A stretch of DNA of 64,000 nt from Sphingobacterium sp. BN32 (GTDB taxonomy: Bacteria; Bacteroidota; Bacteroidia; Sphingobacteriales; Sphingobacteriaceae), in the NCBI RefSeq assembly GCF_030503615.1, contig NZ_CP129963.1, positions 2,728,001 to 2,792,000 of the forward strand, given 5' to 3'. Shown piece after piece: positions 34,236-44,329 of the stretch; position 1 is the first letter of the stretch; each line of letters starts with the position of its first letter. The notes under the pieces were generated by a model, which searched no databases, had not been told where the DNA came from, and worked only from the letters and a program-made list of their open reading frames with translations. Both the position numbers and the translations under genes were made by a program.

Positions 34236-35204
34236 ATGAAAAAAGTACATCAGACACTTCTTCACTTGCAGCCCTATGATCGATTGATTGAATGGTCGAA
34301 GAGTGCTACTTTACCGGGTTTTGGCAAGTTGCCATTATACACGGTATTTGTGTTTTTTTTTCAAGAAATTTCTCGGGAGTCTATTATCAACAAAGCATCA
34401 TCTTTAGCCTATAACTTTATGTTGGCTATCTTTCCGGGAATCATCTTCCTGTTCACATTGATTCCTTATATCCCAATTGATAATTTTCAGGAACAGTTGA
34501 TGGAACTTATTCAGCTTGCTTTGCCGGATAATGCCTATCAAGTTTTAGAAAACACGTTGAAGGACATTATTATCCGGCAGAACGGTGGATTATTATCTGC
34601 CGGTTTTGTACTTTGTACCTTCTTCGCGACTAACGGCATGACCACTTTGATGATGACCTTCAATAAGTCTTCCTTATCCAAGGAGTCTAGAACATGGTTC
34701 CAACGCCGCATCGTCGCGTTAGTACTTTCATTTTCGATTGTTATCGCCTTAATTTGCGGAATTGTTCTGTACATGGGGTCTAACTTTTTAATCAATTACT
34801 TGAAAACGCATATCGATTATGACCTTTCGTGGTTCTGGTCGTTCTTAATCAAGACCGCGCAGTGGATTATTTTATTTTCAATTTACTTCTTCACGGTAAG
34901 TCTCATTTATAAATTTGGGCCTTCATCATCGCGTTGGAAACTTTTTACACCAGGCGCTACACTAGCCACACTATTGGCTATGTTGTCGTTTTCACTTTTT
35001 ACTTTTTACATTAATAATTTCGGTGCATATAATAAGTTGTATGGTTCCATAGGAACCCTGATTGTCGTCATGATTTGGATGTATATGAATGCACTTATAT
35101 TGATTATTGGGTATGAATTGAATGCAAGCATTGCACTTTCAAAACAAAGTATTAAAATTGTAAAACCAAGAGTTTACAATTCTTTTAAAGCAAACCAAGC
35201 TTAA
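34236..35204 (+). CDS. YihY/BrkB-family inner-membrane protein
   Basis: 322 residues with six membrane helices. Family signatures are SLAYNFMLAIFPGIIFLFTL and the late segment YGSIGTLIVVMIWMYMNAL. The family was once mis-annotated as RNase BN; its real function is unknown. Starts immediately after the thioesterase stop codon. Confidence 0.88.
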   Translation: MKKVHQTLLHLQPYDRLIEWSKSATLPGFGKLPLYTVFVFFFQEISRESIINKASSLAYNFMLAIFPGIIFLFTLIPYIPIDNFQEQLMELIQLALPDNAYQVLENTLKDIIIRQNGGLLSAGFVLCTFFATNGMTTLMMTFNKSSLSKESRTWFQRRIVALVLSFSIVIALICGIVLYMGSNFLINYLKTHIDYDLSWFWSFLIKTAQWIILFSIYFFTVSLIYKFGPSSSRWKLFTPGATLATLLAMLSFSLFTFYINNFGAYNKLYGSIGTLIVVMIWMYMNALILIIGYELNASIALSKQSIKIVKPRVYNSFKANQA

Positions 35205-35249
35205 TAGGGCAAACCACTGTTTTTTGTGTACAATTGGCTTAAAAACACA

Positions 35250-37418
35250 ATGCAACAAGAGGATAAATATTTAGTCGATAGAACGAAACGGAACAAGAGC
35301 ATTCGAAATATCTTGTTGTTGTCTACTATTGGTCTTTTTGTCGCATTCCTCATTTTCTTTATATCCTCTTTTATCCAATACCGGTCTATTCAATCTCGAA
35401 TTGAACGAATCTATAGCAGCATCAACACAGACCAAACCAGTTTTGTGACGCTACTAACGAAATTCAACGATGCTGAAAATCACTTCCGGCAATATTCGCT
35501 CAAATACGACAGTACGGATTTTCTAGCCTATAACAAGGACCTCATGTTATTGAAAGGTTCTGTCGACTCCTTGCGAAAGGTTCGAGAGGTCGAAGAAATT
35601 GTCGATCAAAAATACCGGGGCGATTCAATCAGTTACTCTAAGCTCCTACCGATGTATATTGATCTATCCGCAAACATCGATTCGCTGATGCAGTCTGCGC
35701 GTGCGTTAGATGAATTCCACCGGACAGCGCTTAACAACTCGATGTTCAATCTGCCGCAGGAGCGCACGCTGTCCAATACAGATTTCAAGCGAAAGACACC
35801 GACTTTAATTATTAATCGCAAGCCTTTACTACAACGCATATTCCAACCGAAACTTGATACCCTAACCTTAGGAAGTGACTTGCTTTCGCAAGACACCCGC
35901 AACATGTTGCACCAGAGTTTCTCGAGAATTCGTTCCGAGTCCGACGCAAGGGCACAGGGAAAACTGGATGAGATTAAGACGCAATTAGCCAATCTTAGGC
36001 AGAAAGAGCGATTAATGCTCTCCGATAACTTTACCCTGCTCCATAAAACGAATCAGCAAATTCGCTACGTGTATGATCAGCGCATAAAATTTCAACGGGA
36101 GAAATCAGACCAGGAGTTGAACGTACTCCTTGCCAATACCGATACTTTTAAATGGCAAATTATTGTCTCGCTGACATTTGTATTTATCGTTATCTGTATT
36201 TTGGTGTACTACCAATTTTTCACGAACTACTACGAGCAAATGCTGATGGACGAAAAAATCTATGCGTCCAAACTTGCCGAGCAAAAAACCGACATCCTTG
36301 CCGAGATCACACATGAAATCCGAACTCCGATCAACTCGATGATCGGAATTGTCGACTTACTACGAAGTCGCAACGATCTGTATCAACCCAAGGACATCCT
36401 TCTTCTAGAGACGGCTTATTCGAATATCACCGCGACCTCGAAAACCATCAACGATATTCTTAACCTCAGCAAAATCGATAAGCACGATACCATAGAATCA
36501 AACCATTTCGACTTCCATGATATGTTGCTGGAGATCCTCGACAACTACAGGAATCAGGCGAGCTCGAAGAAAATTACATTAGATCATTCCGTAGATGAGA
36601 GCAAACCAAGTATCATCTTCACCGACGAACTGAAGGTACGCCAGGTGGTGAGTAATTTGGTGAGCAATGCGATCAAGTACTCTTCGCAGGGGACCGTGAT
36701 GACGAAGATTTATGTAAATAATCATAGTAATTTGGTGATTAAAGTGTCTGACGAGGGTAACGGTATTCCAGAGAACCTCAAGAAAAACATCTTTAAAAAG
36801 TACTATACCGAAAATAAGACGAACAAGGTGGAAGGTGGCGTCGGCTTAGGACTTTACATCACTAAAAATATCGTTACGCTATTAAAGGGTAGGATTTCAT
36901 TTCAGTCTAGAGCAAACCAAGGCACAACCTTTACGGTAGAAATCCCTATTCCACGGCCAAAATACCGCCGCAAGAATACCCTTAATATTCATCAGGTTAG
37001 GGATCTTCCAAAGAATCTTTCCTGGCTTATTGTAGACGATAATGCTTTAAATCTACTCTATCTGAAGCAGTTTTTCTTGTTACATGATCAGGTTTACACG
37101 GCAACAAACGGTCAGGAAGCGCTGAACCTCTTGGAAAGCAAAGTTGTCGATGTCATCGTAACGGACATCAACATGCCTGTGATGACAGGAGATGAATTGC
37201 TCGTGAAGATTCGTCAAAACCCGGCCTATGAGCGGGTCAAAATAATCGCAACATCCTCTGATAATGAACAGGTTAAGAAACAGGAAGCCATTAGACGTAT
37301 GAAGTTTGATGGTATCTTGATCAAGCCATTCAATGAAAAGAAACTAACGGAAGTGATCTTAAAAACCTTGTATCCGATCTTTGAGGACTCCAATGAAATC
37401 CAGCAAGAGGGATCGTAA
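35250..37418 (+). CDS. Membrane hybrid sensor histidine kinase
   Basis: 722 residues from the ATG at 35250 (a GTG at 35226 adds eight). Transmembrane helix 1 is at about 19-43. An extracytoplasmic sensor of about 255 residues with coiled-coil character follows, then helix 2 at about 302-322. HisKA (EITHEIRTPINSMIG, His355), HATPase_c (SNLVSNAIKYSS, DEGNGIPE, GVGLGLYI) and a receiver domain (Asp639 in VTDINMPVMTG, Lys in IKPF) follow. No DNA-binding output domain, so phosphate must pass to another protein; an Hpt protein is encoded at 16060. The sensed signal is unknown. Confidence 0.93.
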   Translation: MQQEDKYLVDRTKRNKSIRNILLLSTIGLFVAFLIFFISSFIQYRSIQSRIERIYSSINTDQTSFVTLLTKFNDAENHFRQYSLKYDSTDFLAYNKDLMLLKGSVDSLRKVREVEEIVDQKYRGDSISYSKLLPMYIDLSANIDSLMQSARALDEFHRTALNNSMFNLPQERTLSNTDFKRKTPTLIINRKPLLQRIFQPKLDTLTLGSDLLSQDTRNMLHQSFSRIRSESDARAQGKLDEIKTQLANLRQKERLMLSDNFTLLHKTNQQIRYVYDQRIKFQREKSDQELNVLLANTDTFKWQIIVSLTFVFIVICILVYYQFFTNYYEQMLMDEKIYASKLAEQKTDILAEITHEIRTPINSMIGIVDLLRSRNDLYQPKDILLLETAYSNITATSKTINDILNLSKIDKHDTIESNHFDFHDMLLEILDNYRNQASSKKITLDHSVDESKPSIIFTDELKVRQVVSNLVSNAIKYSSQGTVMTKIYVNNHSNLVIKVSDEGNGIPENLKKNIFKKYYTENKTNKVEGGVGLGLYITKNIVTLLKGRISFQSRANQGTTFTVEIPIPRPKYRRKNTLNIHQVRDLPKNLSWLIVDDNALNLLYLKQFFLLHDQVYTATNGQEALNLLESKVVDVIVTDINMPVMTGDELLVKIRQNPAYERVKIIATSSDNEQVKKQEAIRRMKFDGILIKPFNEKKLTEVILKTLYPIFEDSNEIQQEGS

Positions 37419-37441
37419 ATATTTTTTTTTCTTCTAATCTC

Positions 37442-37487
37442 TTGTAAATAAAAGTTTTTCGTATCTTTGCAGTCCCTACATCGTAGG
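37442..37487 (+). promoter_or_regulatory. rpsA promoter and leader hairpin
   Basis: TTG (37442-37444), 17 bases, then TATCTTTG (37462-37469) fits the Bacteroidota housekeeping promoter. A stem CCCTAC-atc-GTAGGG (37473-37487) would lie at or near the 5' end of the transcript, upstream of the ribosome-binding sequence AAGGAGATAA. Confidence 0.75.
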
Positions 37488-37507
37488 GAAAAGGAGATAA
37501 TTAATTA

Positions 37508-39442
37508 ATGGCAAAAAAACAAGAAGCAGAAAAAGAGTTAGCGGCGAAAAACGCAGAGCTACAAGGTGCTGACACAAAAGTTGTGAAAGACACTGAAAAG
37601 ATTGAGTCTGAAGCAGATTCAAATTTAATCGATGAGATTAAATCTAACACTTGGAGTACTCCATCAGGAGACTTCGACTGGGATCTTGATGAGAAAGCTT
37701 TCGGTAATTACAGCGAAGCAGAGCGCGTTAAATTGGAAGAGCAATACGCTGGAACATTTAACCAAATTAATCAAGGTGAAATTATTGAAGGTACCGTTGT
37801 ATCTATCAATAACAAAGATGTTGTATTGAACATCGGTTTCAAATCAGACGGTCTTGTAGCATTATCTGAGTTCCGTGACTTACCTGACTTAAAAGTTGGT
37901 GATACGGTTGACGTATTTGTAGAATCGCAAGAGGATGCAAACGGTCAGTTAGTATTATCACGCAAACGTGCTAAAACACAAAAATCTTGGGAAGAAATCA
38001 ATGCTGCATTGGAGAACGATGCAATTATCGATGGTTTTGTTAAATCACGCACTAAAGGTGGTTTAATCGTTGATATTAAAGGTGTTGAGGCTTTCTTACC
38101 AGGTTCTCAAATCGACATCAAACCTATTCGTGACTACGACGTATATGTTGGTAAAACAATGGAATTCAAAGTTGTGAAAATCAACCATGAGTTCAAAAAC
38201 GTAGTTGTTTCTCATAAAGTATTGATCGAAGACGATTTAGAAAACCAAAAATCAGAAATCGTTGCGAAATTAGAAAAAGGTCAAGTATTAGAAGGTACTG
38301 TTAAAAATATCACTGATTTCGGTGTGTTCATCGACTTAGGTGGTGTTGACGGTTTACTTCACATTACTGATATCTCTTGGGGCCGTATCGAGCATCCAAA
38401 AGAGGTGTTAGCATTAGACCAAACAATCAACGTTGTAGTATTAGACTTCGACGACGAGAAAAAACGTATCGCATTAGGTTTAAAACAATTATCAGAGCAC
38501 CCTTGGGAATCTCTAGATACAGGTTTAGAAATTGGTTCTAAAGTAAAAGGTAAAATCGTAACAGTTGCTGATTACGGTGCTTTCTTAGAAATCATCCCTG
38601 GTGTTGAAGGTTTAATCCACGTATCTGAAATGTCATGGTCTCAAAACTTACGTTCTCCACAAGAGTTCTTAAAAGTAGGTGATGAAATCGAAGCTGTTAT
38701 CTTAACTCTAGACCGCGAAGAGCGTAAAATGAGCTTAGGTATCAAACAATTGACTCCAGATCCTTGGCAAAACATCACTGAACGTTACCCAGTAGGTTCA
38801 AAACAATCAGCGGTTGTTAAGAACATGACTAACTTCGGTGTATTCGTAGAATTAGAAGACGGAATCGACGGATTAATTCACATTTCTGACCTTTCATGGT
38901 CTAAGAAAGTTAACCACCCTAACGAATTCACTAAAGTTGGTGAGCGTTTAGACGTAGTGGTTTTAGAATTAGACGAAGAAAACCGCAAACTTTCTTTAGG
39001 TCACAAACAATTAGAAGAAAACCCTTGGGATACTTTCGAAACAATCTTCACTGAAGGTTCAGTTCACGAAGGTACAGTTATCAAAGTTGGTGACAAAGGT
39101 GATATCGTAGCTTTACAATACGGTGTTGAAGGCTTCTGCCCTAACAAACACTCTGTAAAAGAAGACGGTTCTTCATTGAAAGTTGACGAAGTTGCTGAAT
39201 TCAAAATCATCGAGTTCAACAAAGAAAACAAACGTTTAGTTATCTCTCACTCTCGTATTTGGGAAGATGCTAAAGCTGAAGCACGTATCGAAGAGTTCAA
39301 CGCTCGTAAGAAAGAAGCGAAAGCAGCATCATCTGCAGTAAGAAAAGTGAAAGACAATGTTGAAAAATCAACATTAGGTGATCTTGACGTTTTAGCTCAA
39401 TTAAAAGAGCAAATGGAAGACAACGAAAAGAAATCTAAATAA
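37508..39442 (+). CDS. rpsA: 30S ribosomal protein S1
   Basis: 644 residues with six S1 (OB-fold) repeats between about 90 and 600, such as GTVKNITDFGVFIDLGGVDG and VKNMTNFGVFVELEDGIDG. An acidic N-terminal arm binds the 30S subunit and a Lys/Glu-rich tail follows the last repeat. Recruits mRNA for translation initiation. Codon choice is clearly more restricted than in neighbouring genes, as expected for a highly expressed gene. Preceded by a strong promoter and a good Shine-Dalgarno sequence, unusual for this phylum. Confidence 0.96.
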   Translation: MAKKQEAEKELAAKNAELQGADTKVVKDTEKIESEADSNLIDEIKSNTWSTPSGDFDWDLDEKAFGNYSEAERVKLEEQYAGTFNQINQGEIIEGTVVSINNKDVVLNIGFKSDGLVALSEFRDLPDLKVGDTVDVFVESQEDANGQLVLSRKRAKTQKSWEEINAALENDAIIDGFVKSRTKGGLIVDIKGVEAFLPGSQIDIKPIRDYDVYVGKTMEFKVVKINHEFKNVVVSHKVLIEDDLENQKSEIVAKLEKGQVLEGTVKNITDFGVFIDLGGVDGLLHITDISWGRIEHPKEVLALDQTINVVVLDFDDEKKRIALGLKQLSEHPWESLDTGLEIGSKVKGKIVTVADYGAFLEIIPGVEGLIHVSEMSWSQNLRSPQEFLKVGDEIEAVILTLDREERKMSLGIKQLTPDPWQNITERYPVGSKQSAVVKNMTNFGVFVELEDGIDGLIHISDLSWSKKVNHPNEFTKVGERLDVVVLELDEENRKLSLGHKQLEENPWDTFETIFTEGSVHEGTVIKVGDKGDIVALQYGVEGFCPNKHSVKEDGSSLKVDEVAEFKIIEFNKENKRLVISHSRIWEDAKAEARIEEFNARKKEAKAASSAVRKVKDNVEKSTLGDLDVLAQLKEQMEDNEKKSK

Positions 39443-39465
39443 TTAGATTTTTCGAAATAACTTCT

Positions 39466-39495
39466 AAAGCCCGATTCATAGGATCGGGCTTTTTT
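39466..39495 (+). terminator. Terminator of rpsA
   Basis: AAAGCCCGAT pairs with ATCGGGCTTT over a 7-base loop, then a T-run. Confidence 0.9.
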
Positions 39496-39528
39496 GATTT
39501 TAATGCCTACATTAGTAAAAAGAATTAA

Positions 39529-40371
39529 ATGATGAGTCGCGCATTAATCCATATAGAACAAGCAGTAAAGCTTATTAAAGAGCAGACAGAACGGGTCGTG
39601 ATTTTGGATGCCAGCATTGATAAAGTCGGACAAAAGTTGGACAATAATAATCTGGAGCTTATACCGAATTCACATTTTCTAGATATTGAACATGCATTTT
39701 CAGACAAGAACATTCCCTTGCCCCATACGATGGTTGATGCTGTCACTTTTGAGCAGGAAGTGAGAAAGCTGGGAGTAAATCAGGATTCAATCGTTCTACT
39801 TTACGACCGCTGGGGCGTCTATTCCAGTCCTCGGGCTTGGTGGATGTTCAAGTATATGGGCTTCGATCAAGTATATGTAATTAATGGAGGCATGCCTGCA
39901 TGGAAATCCGCTGATTTACCTATTGTTGATGCTTATACAGTGGTGGAAAATATCGGAAACTTTGTTGCCAAACCTGATCCGCAATGGATAATTAAAATCG
40001 ATGAATTAAAAGAACTTGTCGGACAGGACGACGTACATATTACAGATGCAAGAAGCGCGGGGCGCTTCTCGGGTGCTGCTCCTGAACCTCGACCGGGTCT
40101 AAAGTCGGGGCATATTCCCGGATCAGAGAATATTCCTTTCGATCAGGTCTTGGACGCTGCATACTTTAGGTCCAACGAGGAAATTGCGCCGCTCTATGAA
40201 AAAAAAGCATTTCCTACAGGACAAAATATCTTTACATGCGGGTCTGGTATTACAGCGGCTGTATTAGCTTTGGGCGCTTATGAGTTAGGATACAAGAATA
40301 TTCGTGTATATGATGGCTCTTGGTCCGAATGGGGGTCAGATCCCGACACAATCGTGGATCAACATATTTAG
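39529..40371 (+). CDS. Thiosulfate/3-mercaptopyruvate sulfurtransferase
   Basis: 280 residues, two rhodanese domains. The N-terminal domain (about 1-140) is inactive, ending GGMPAWKSADLP. The C-terminal domain (about 160-280) has DARSAGRFSG, LKSGHIPGSENIPF and the active loop CGSGITA with Cys237. CGSG(I/V)TA is typical of mercaptopyruvate sulfurtransferases (SseA-like). Moves sulfane sulfur in the cytosol. Either of two adjacent ATG codons may be the start. Confidence 0.92.
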   Translation: MMSRALIHIEQAVKLIKEQTERVVILDASIDKVGQKLDNNNLELIPNSHFLDIEHAFSDKNIPLPHTMVDAVTFEQEVRKLGVNQDSIVLLYDRWGVYSSPRAWWMFKYMGFDQVYVINGGMPAWKSADLPIVDAYTVVENIGNFVAKPDPQWIIKIDELKELVGQDDVHITDARSAGRFSGAAPEPRPGLKSGHIPGSENIPFDQVLDAAYFRSNEEIAPLYEKKAFPTGQNIFTCGSGITAAVLALGAYELGYKNIRVYDGSWSEWGSDPDTIVDQHI

Positions 40372-40374
40372 AAA

Positions 40375-40409
40375 TAAAAAAGGGATAGTCTGTCGATTAT
40401 CCCTTTTTC
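40375..40409. terminator. Bidirectional terminator between sulfurtransferase and pirin genes
   Basis: AAAAAGGGATA and its complement around an 11-base loop, with A-run left and T-run right. Confidence 0.85.
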
Positions 40410-40413
40410 TTTA

Positions 40414-41292
40414 TTACTTTCTAGGAGCTGGCAATGGCACATAACCATCATCGCCAGGTACTTTGGGAAACTCATGGTTTATCCATTTCTGTTTCGCTTC
40501 CTCTATTATTTCTTTACTTGTCGCTACAAAGTTCCAATAAATGAATCGCTCTTCCGGGAATGGCTCTCCACCGAAGATATAAACCGTAGTACCGGCTTTC
40601 ATTTCAAAAGAACATAAATGCGCGTCTAGGGTGATCAGAATTTGCTTTGGACCATAATTATAACCATTGCTAGCAATTTCGCCCTCAAGGATGTATAAGC
40701 CACTTTCTCCATAAAGTTCTCCACGAATATCAATTAGCGCATCTTTCGTTGCCTTAATTTCCATCATGTAAAGTTTGCTATGTACCGGCACAGGTGATTT
40801 CTTCCCGAAAGCTTCGCCGGCAATCAGCTTGTAAGCTACGCCGTCTTCTTCCCATGCTGGGATTGCGTCAGCCTCTACGTGATGAAATTCGGGCTCTTGA
40901 AACTCTAATTCCTTGGGCAATGCTACCCAGATCTGTAGTCCATGGAGGAACTTGTCTTTCTGTCTTAAATATTCAGGCGTGCGCTCGGAGTGGACAACCC
41001 CTTTTCCGGCAGTCATCCAATTGACTGCTCCTGGTTTTATTTCCATTGCGGAACCAAGGCTGTCGCGATGGAAGATAGAGCCTTCAAATAGATAAGTAAG
41101 CGTGGATAATCCGATATGAGGGTGAGGACCAACGTCTAAGTTTTCATGATCAGCGAGACAAGCGGGTCCCATATGATCGATAAATACAAAGGGCCCAATG
41201 GAACGTTTTTGACGGAAAGGCAACAACCTTCCTACTAAAAAATTACCTATATCGGCCGCTGTTTCTTCTCTGATGAAATCTATATTTGACAT
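40414..41292 (-). CDS. Pirin-family protein
   Basis: 292 residues, bicupin. The N-terminal metal site is in GPHPHIGLSTLTYLFEG and MTAGKGVVHSER (three His and a Glu). C-terminal pirin domain from about 175. Bacterial pirins include quercetin 2,3-dioxygenases and regulators of central metabolism; the role here is not determined. It lies downstream of hutG on the same strand with a 47-base gap, so membership of the hut operon is possible but unproven. Confidence 0.9.
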   Translation of the reverse strand: MSNIDFIREETAADIGNFLVGRLLPFRQKRSIGPFVFIDHMGPACLADHENLDVGPHPHIGLSTLTYLFEGSIFHRDSLGSAMEIKPGAVNWMTAGKGVVHSERTPEYLRQKDKFLHGLQIWVALPKELEFQEPEFHHVEADAIPAWEEDGVAYKLIAGEAFGKKSPVPVHSKLYMMEIKATKDALIDIRGELYGESGLYILEGEIASNGYNYGPKQILITLDAHLCSFEMKAGTTVYIFGGEPFPEERFIYWNFVATSKEIIEEAKQKWINHEFPKVPGDDGYVPLPAPRK

Positions 41293-41339
41293 GCTTTCTG
41301 CTTTAACGTGATTGAAGTATAAAGATACCCAAATTCGGT

Positions 41340-42311
41340 CTACTTCTGCAATACCCTGAACAGCAAATCCGCACCAAGTTTGGTCGTTCTATTGTCAATA
41401 TCAAAGTGCGGGTTTAACTCGGCAACATCGATAGAACGAAGATTAGGCAGCTGAAGGATCGTATCGAATATCAGTTGAAAATTATGATCCGGAACGATGC
41501 CATGGAAGGCTAAAGCAGACACACCAGGTGCATAGGCTGCCGCGAATACATCTAAATCAATCGTTAAATAAACCTGGTCAACCTTCTTTCCAAAAGCTAT
41601 TATTTGATCCATAATCTCTCCTAACCGCTCTGCATATATGTCCTTTGCGTGTATAATTTCCACCCCCTTAGAATCGGCATAGTCAAACAAAGCTTTGGTA
41701 TTGGATATTTCCTGAATGCCAATAGCTAAATAATGGAAAGGCAAATTTTCCCTTTCTACATGTTGTGCAATTTGATAGAACCCAGTTCCGGAATTTCCTT
41801 TCCCGTCGACCAATGGACGGATGTCCAAGTGTGCATCCAAGTTGATTATGCCGACCGATTGTTTAGTTGCTGTTTGAATTCCCAGATAGTGTGGATAAGT
41901 GATCTCATGGCCACCACCAAGCAAGATAGGAAATCCGCCCATGGAAATTATTTCATTAACCGCAGCATGCAGACAGTCCTGCGCTTCTTCCAAATTCCCA
42001 TTGGAGCAGAAAACATCTCCAGCGTCGATAAGACGCACTGTATTTGGAAAATGCACTGGTAATCCAGCCAAGACCTTTCGAAAGGCTGTAGGGCCTTCTT
42101 TTGCGCCGATACGGCCTTGATTTCTTTCTACTCCCTCCTCGCAACAAAATCCCAATATAACAAAGGCGCCATCCAGGGATTGCTGTTCAGATAAATCAAT
42201 AGCTTCAATGACTTGATGCCAGCGTAGGAAAGCTTGTTCTGTGCCATCAACTCTTCCCTCCCAGTTCTGCGAGTTCCCAGCCTGATAATATGTATTATCG
42301 AGTATTGCCAT
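41340..42311 (-). CDS. hutG: Formimidoylglutamase
   Basis: 323 residues of the ureohydrolase (arginase/agmatinase) family. Manganese ligands are visible in LLGGGHEITY, INLDAHLDIRP and YLTIDLDVFAAAYAPGVSA. Hydrolyses N-formimidoyl-L-glutamate to glutamate and formamide, the last step of the pathway encoded here. Three bases after hutU. Assignment to HutG and not agmatinase follows from the operon. Confidence 0.9.
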   Translation of the reverse strand: MAILDNTYYQAGNSQNWEGRVDGTEQAFLRWHQVIEAIDLSEQQSLDGAFVILGFCCEEGVERNQGRIGAKEGPTAFRKVLAGLPVHFPNTVRLIDAGDVFCSNGNLEEAQDCLHAAVNEIISMGGFPILLGGGHEITYPHYLGIQTATKQSVGIINLDAHLDIRPLVDGKGNSGTGFYQIAQHVERENLPFHYLAIGIQEISNTKALFDYADSKGVEIIHAKDIYAERLGEIMDQIIAFGKKVDQVYLTIDLDVFAAAYAPGVSALAFHGIVPDHNFQLIFDTILQLPNLRSIDVAELNPHFDIDNRTTKLGADLLFRVLQK

Positions 42312-42314
42312 GTG

Positions 42315-44327
42315 TTAGTTGAATAATTGATCGATGAGTTGATCATCTACCATAACAGATTCTGTTACTTTAAAGTTTGCTGTTCTTGCTAACTCGGTTT
42401 CCAAGGCACTTTTCGCTTCCTTGTTTCTTGCCCAAGCCCGACGAGCAATACCATTATTGACATCAAAAAACAACATCTGTCGGAGTTTCTCTTCACTTTG
42501 CGCAGAGCCGTCCAGCAACATTCCGAAGCCGCCATTGATGACCTCTCCCCATCCTACTCCACCGCCATTATGTATGGATACCCAAGTAGCACCGCGGAAG
42601 CTATCGCCAATGACATTATGAATGGCCATATCTGCTGTGTAGCGGGACCCATCGTATATATTGCTGGTTTCGCGATATGGAGAGTCTGTTCCTGAAACAT
42701 CGTGATGATCTCGTCCCAGTACAACCGGTGCCGACAAACGGCCATCCCGTACGGCATCGTTGAATGCTATCGCAATCTTGGTACGACCAAGCGCATCCGC
42801 ATATAAAATGCGAGCTTGTGATCCAACAACAAGCTTGTTTTGCTTCGCATCTCTGATCCATTTGATATTATCGTCCATCTGCTGAGAAATCTCGGCTGAG
42901 GCCTCTTTCTTCAAGTCTTCTAACACTTGAAGGGCTAAATTATCCGTTAATTCAAGATCGCTCTCTTTTCCAGAGGTGCAGACCCAGCGGAATGGTCCAA
43001 ATCCATAGTCGAAACACATTGGCCCCAATATATCTTGTACATAAGATGGATATCGGAAATTAATATTATCGTCCGCCATGACCTCAGCATTCGCACGAGA
43101 ACATTCGAGCAGGAAAGCATTCCCATAATCGAAAAAGTAAGTTCCTTTCGCGACATGCTTATTTATGGCTGCGGCATGTCTTCTCAAAGATGCCTGAACT
43201 TTTTCTTTAAAAACATCGGGCGCATTGGCAATCATCTGATTTGCATCATCGAAACTGACTCCTACCGGATAATATCCACCCGACCATGGATTATGTAATG
43301 AAGTTTGATCAGACCCCACCGTGATAGGGAGGTTGGCCATGTCAAATTGTTCCCACACGTCGACAATATTGCCTAGATAGGCAATAGATACAATTTCTTT
43401 ATGCGCTATTGCGGTTTTCACACGAGCGATCAATTCGTCCATATCCTCAATCAGAAGATCTACCCATCCCTGCTCGTGACGCTTACGAGCGGCCGCAGGG
43501 TTCACCTCAGCGCATACCGTAATACAGCCTGCGATATTGCCTGCTTTTGGCTGCGCTCCACTCATCCCCCCAAGACCGGAAGTAAGAAATACTTTTCCAG
43601 CCGCAGTCTCCGTATTAGAAAGCTGCTTTCTGAAGGCGTTCATCACTGTTATCGTCGTACCATGAACAATGCCTTGCGGGCCAATATACATATAGGAACC
43701 AGCAGTCATTTGACCGTATTGCGTGACACCTAAAGCATTGAACCTTTCCCAATCATCCGGTTTGGAATAGTTCGGGATCATCATCCCGTTTGTTACTACT
43801 ACGCGTGGCGCAAAGCTTGATGATGGAAATAATCCCATCGGATGCCCACTATACATGTGCAAGGTTTGCTCATCATTCATTGTTGCCAGGAACTTCATCG
43901 TTAGCAGATATTGCGCCCAGTTTTGAAAAACAGCACCATTGCCGCCATAGGTAATCAGCTCATGCGGATGCTGTGCAACGGCTGGATCTAGGTTATTCTG
44001 AATCATCAGCATGATGGATGCGGCTTGAATAGAATTTGCTGGATATTCCTCAATCGGACGAGCGTACATGGCGTATGATGGACGAAATCTATACATGTAA
44101 ATACGTCCGTAAGTATGTAGCTCCTCTAGAAATTCAGGAGCTAAAATGCCATGCCATTCTTTGGGGAAATAGCGCAATGCATTTCTGATTGCTAGTTTTT
44201 CCTCATCCTTTGTTAATATTGCTTTACGCTTCGGGGCATGACTTACCGTATGGTCGTATATCGCCGCTGGAGGCAATTCCGATGGAATCCCCTGTAGCAA
44301 GGCATCTTTAAAATTTAAGTTTCCCAT
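42315..44327 (-). CDS. hutU: Urocanate hydratase
   Basis: 670 residues, the long form found in Bacteroidota (E. coli-type enzymes are about 555). Converts urocanate to imidazolone propionate using tightly bound NAD+. VFLTSGLGGMSGAQPKAGNI is the NAD-binding signature, and the region YGFGPFRWVCTSGKESDLEL is conserved late in the protein. The start at 44327 (MGNLNFKDAL) is chosen since it follows the hutI stop by 2 bases, the same spacing as hutH-hutI; earlier ATG codons overlap hutI. Confidence 0.94.
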   Translation of the reverse strand: MGNLNFKDALLQGIPSELPPAAIYDHTVSHAPKRKAILTKDEEKLAIRNALRYFPKEWHGILAPEFLEELHTYGRIYMYRFRPSYAMYARPIEEYPANSIQAASIMLMIQNNLDPAVAQHPHELITYGGNGAVFQNWAQYLLTMKFLATMNDEQTLHMYSGHPMGLFPSSSFAPRVVVTNGMMIPNYSKPDDWERFNALGVTQYGQMTAGSYMYIGPQGIVHGTTITVMNAFRKQLSNTETAAGKVFLTSGLGGMSGAQPKAGNIAGCITVCAEVNPAAARKRHEQGWVDLLIEDMDELIARVKTAIAHKEIVSIAYLGNIVDVWEQFDMANLPITVGSDQTSLHNPWSGGYYPVGVSFDDANQMIANAPDVFKEKVQASLRRHAAAINKHVAKGTYFFDYGNAFLLECSRANAEVMADDNINFRYPSYVQDILGPMCFDYGFGPFRWVCTSGKESDLELTDNLALQVLEDLKKEASAEISQQMDDNIKWIRDAKQNKLVVGSQARILYADALGRTKIAIAFNDAVRDGRLSAPVVLGRDHHDVSGTDSPYRETSNIYDGSRYTADMAIHNVIGDSFRGATWVSIHNGGGVGWGEVINGGFGMLLDGSAQSEEKLRQMLFFDVNNGIARRAWARNKEAKSALETELARTANFKVTESVMVDDQLIDQLFN

Positions 44328-44329
44328 AA

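Noticed and set aside
42421..43733. Several frames of 60-110 codons antisense to hutU
   Set aside because: They lie wholly inside a well-supported 670-residue enzyme and show no protein-like features.
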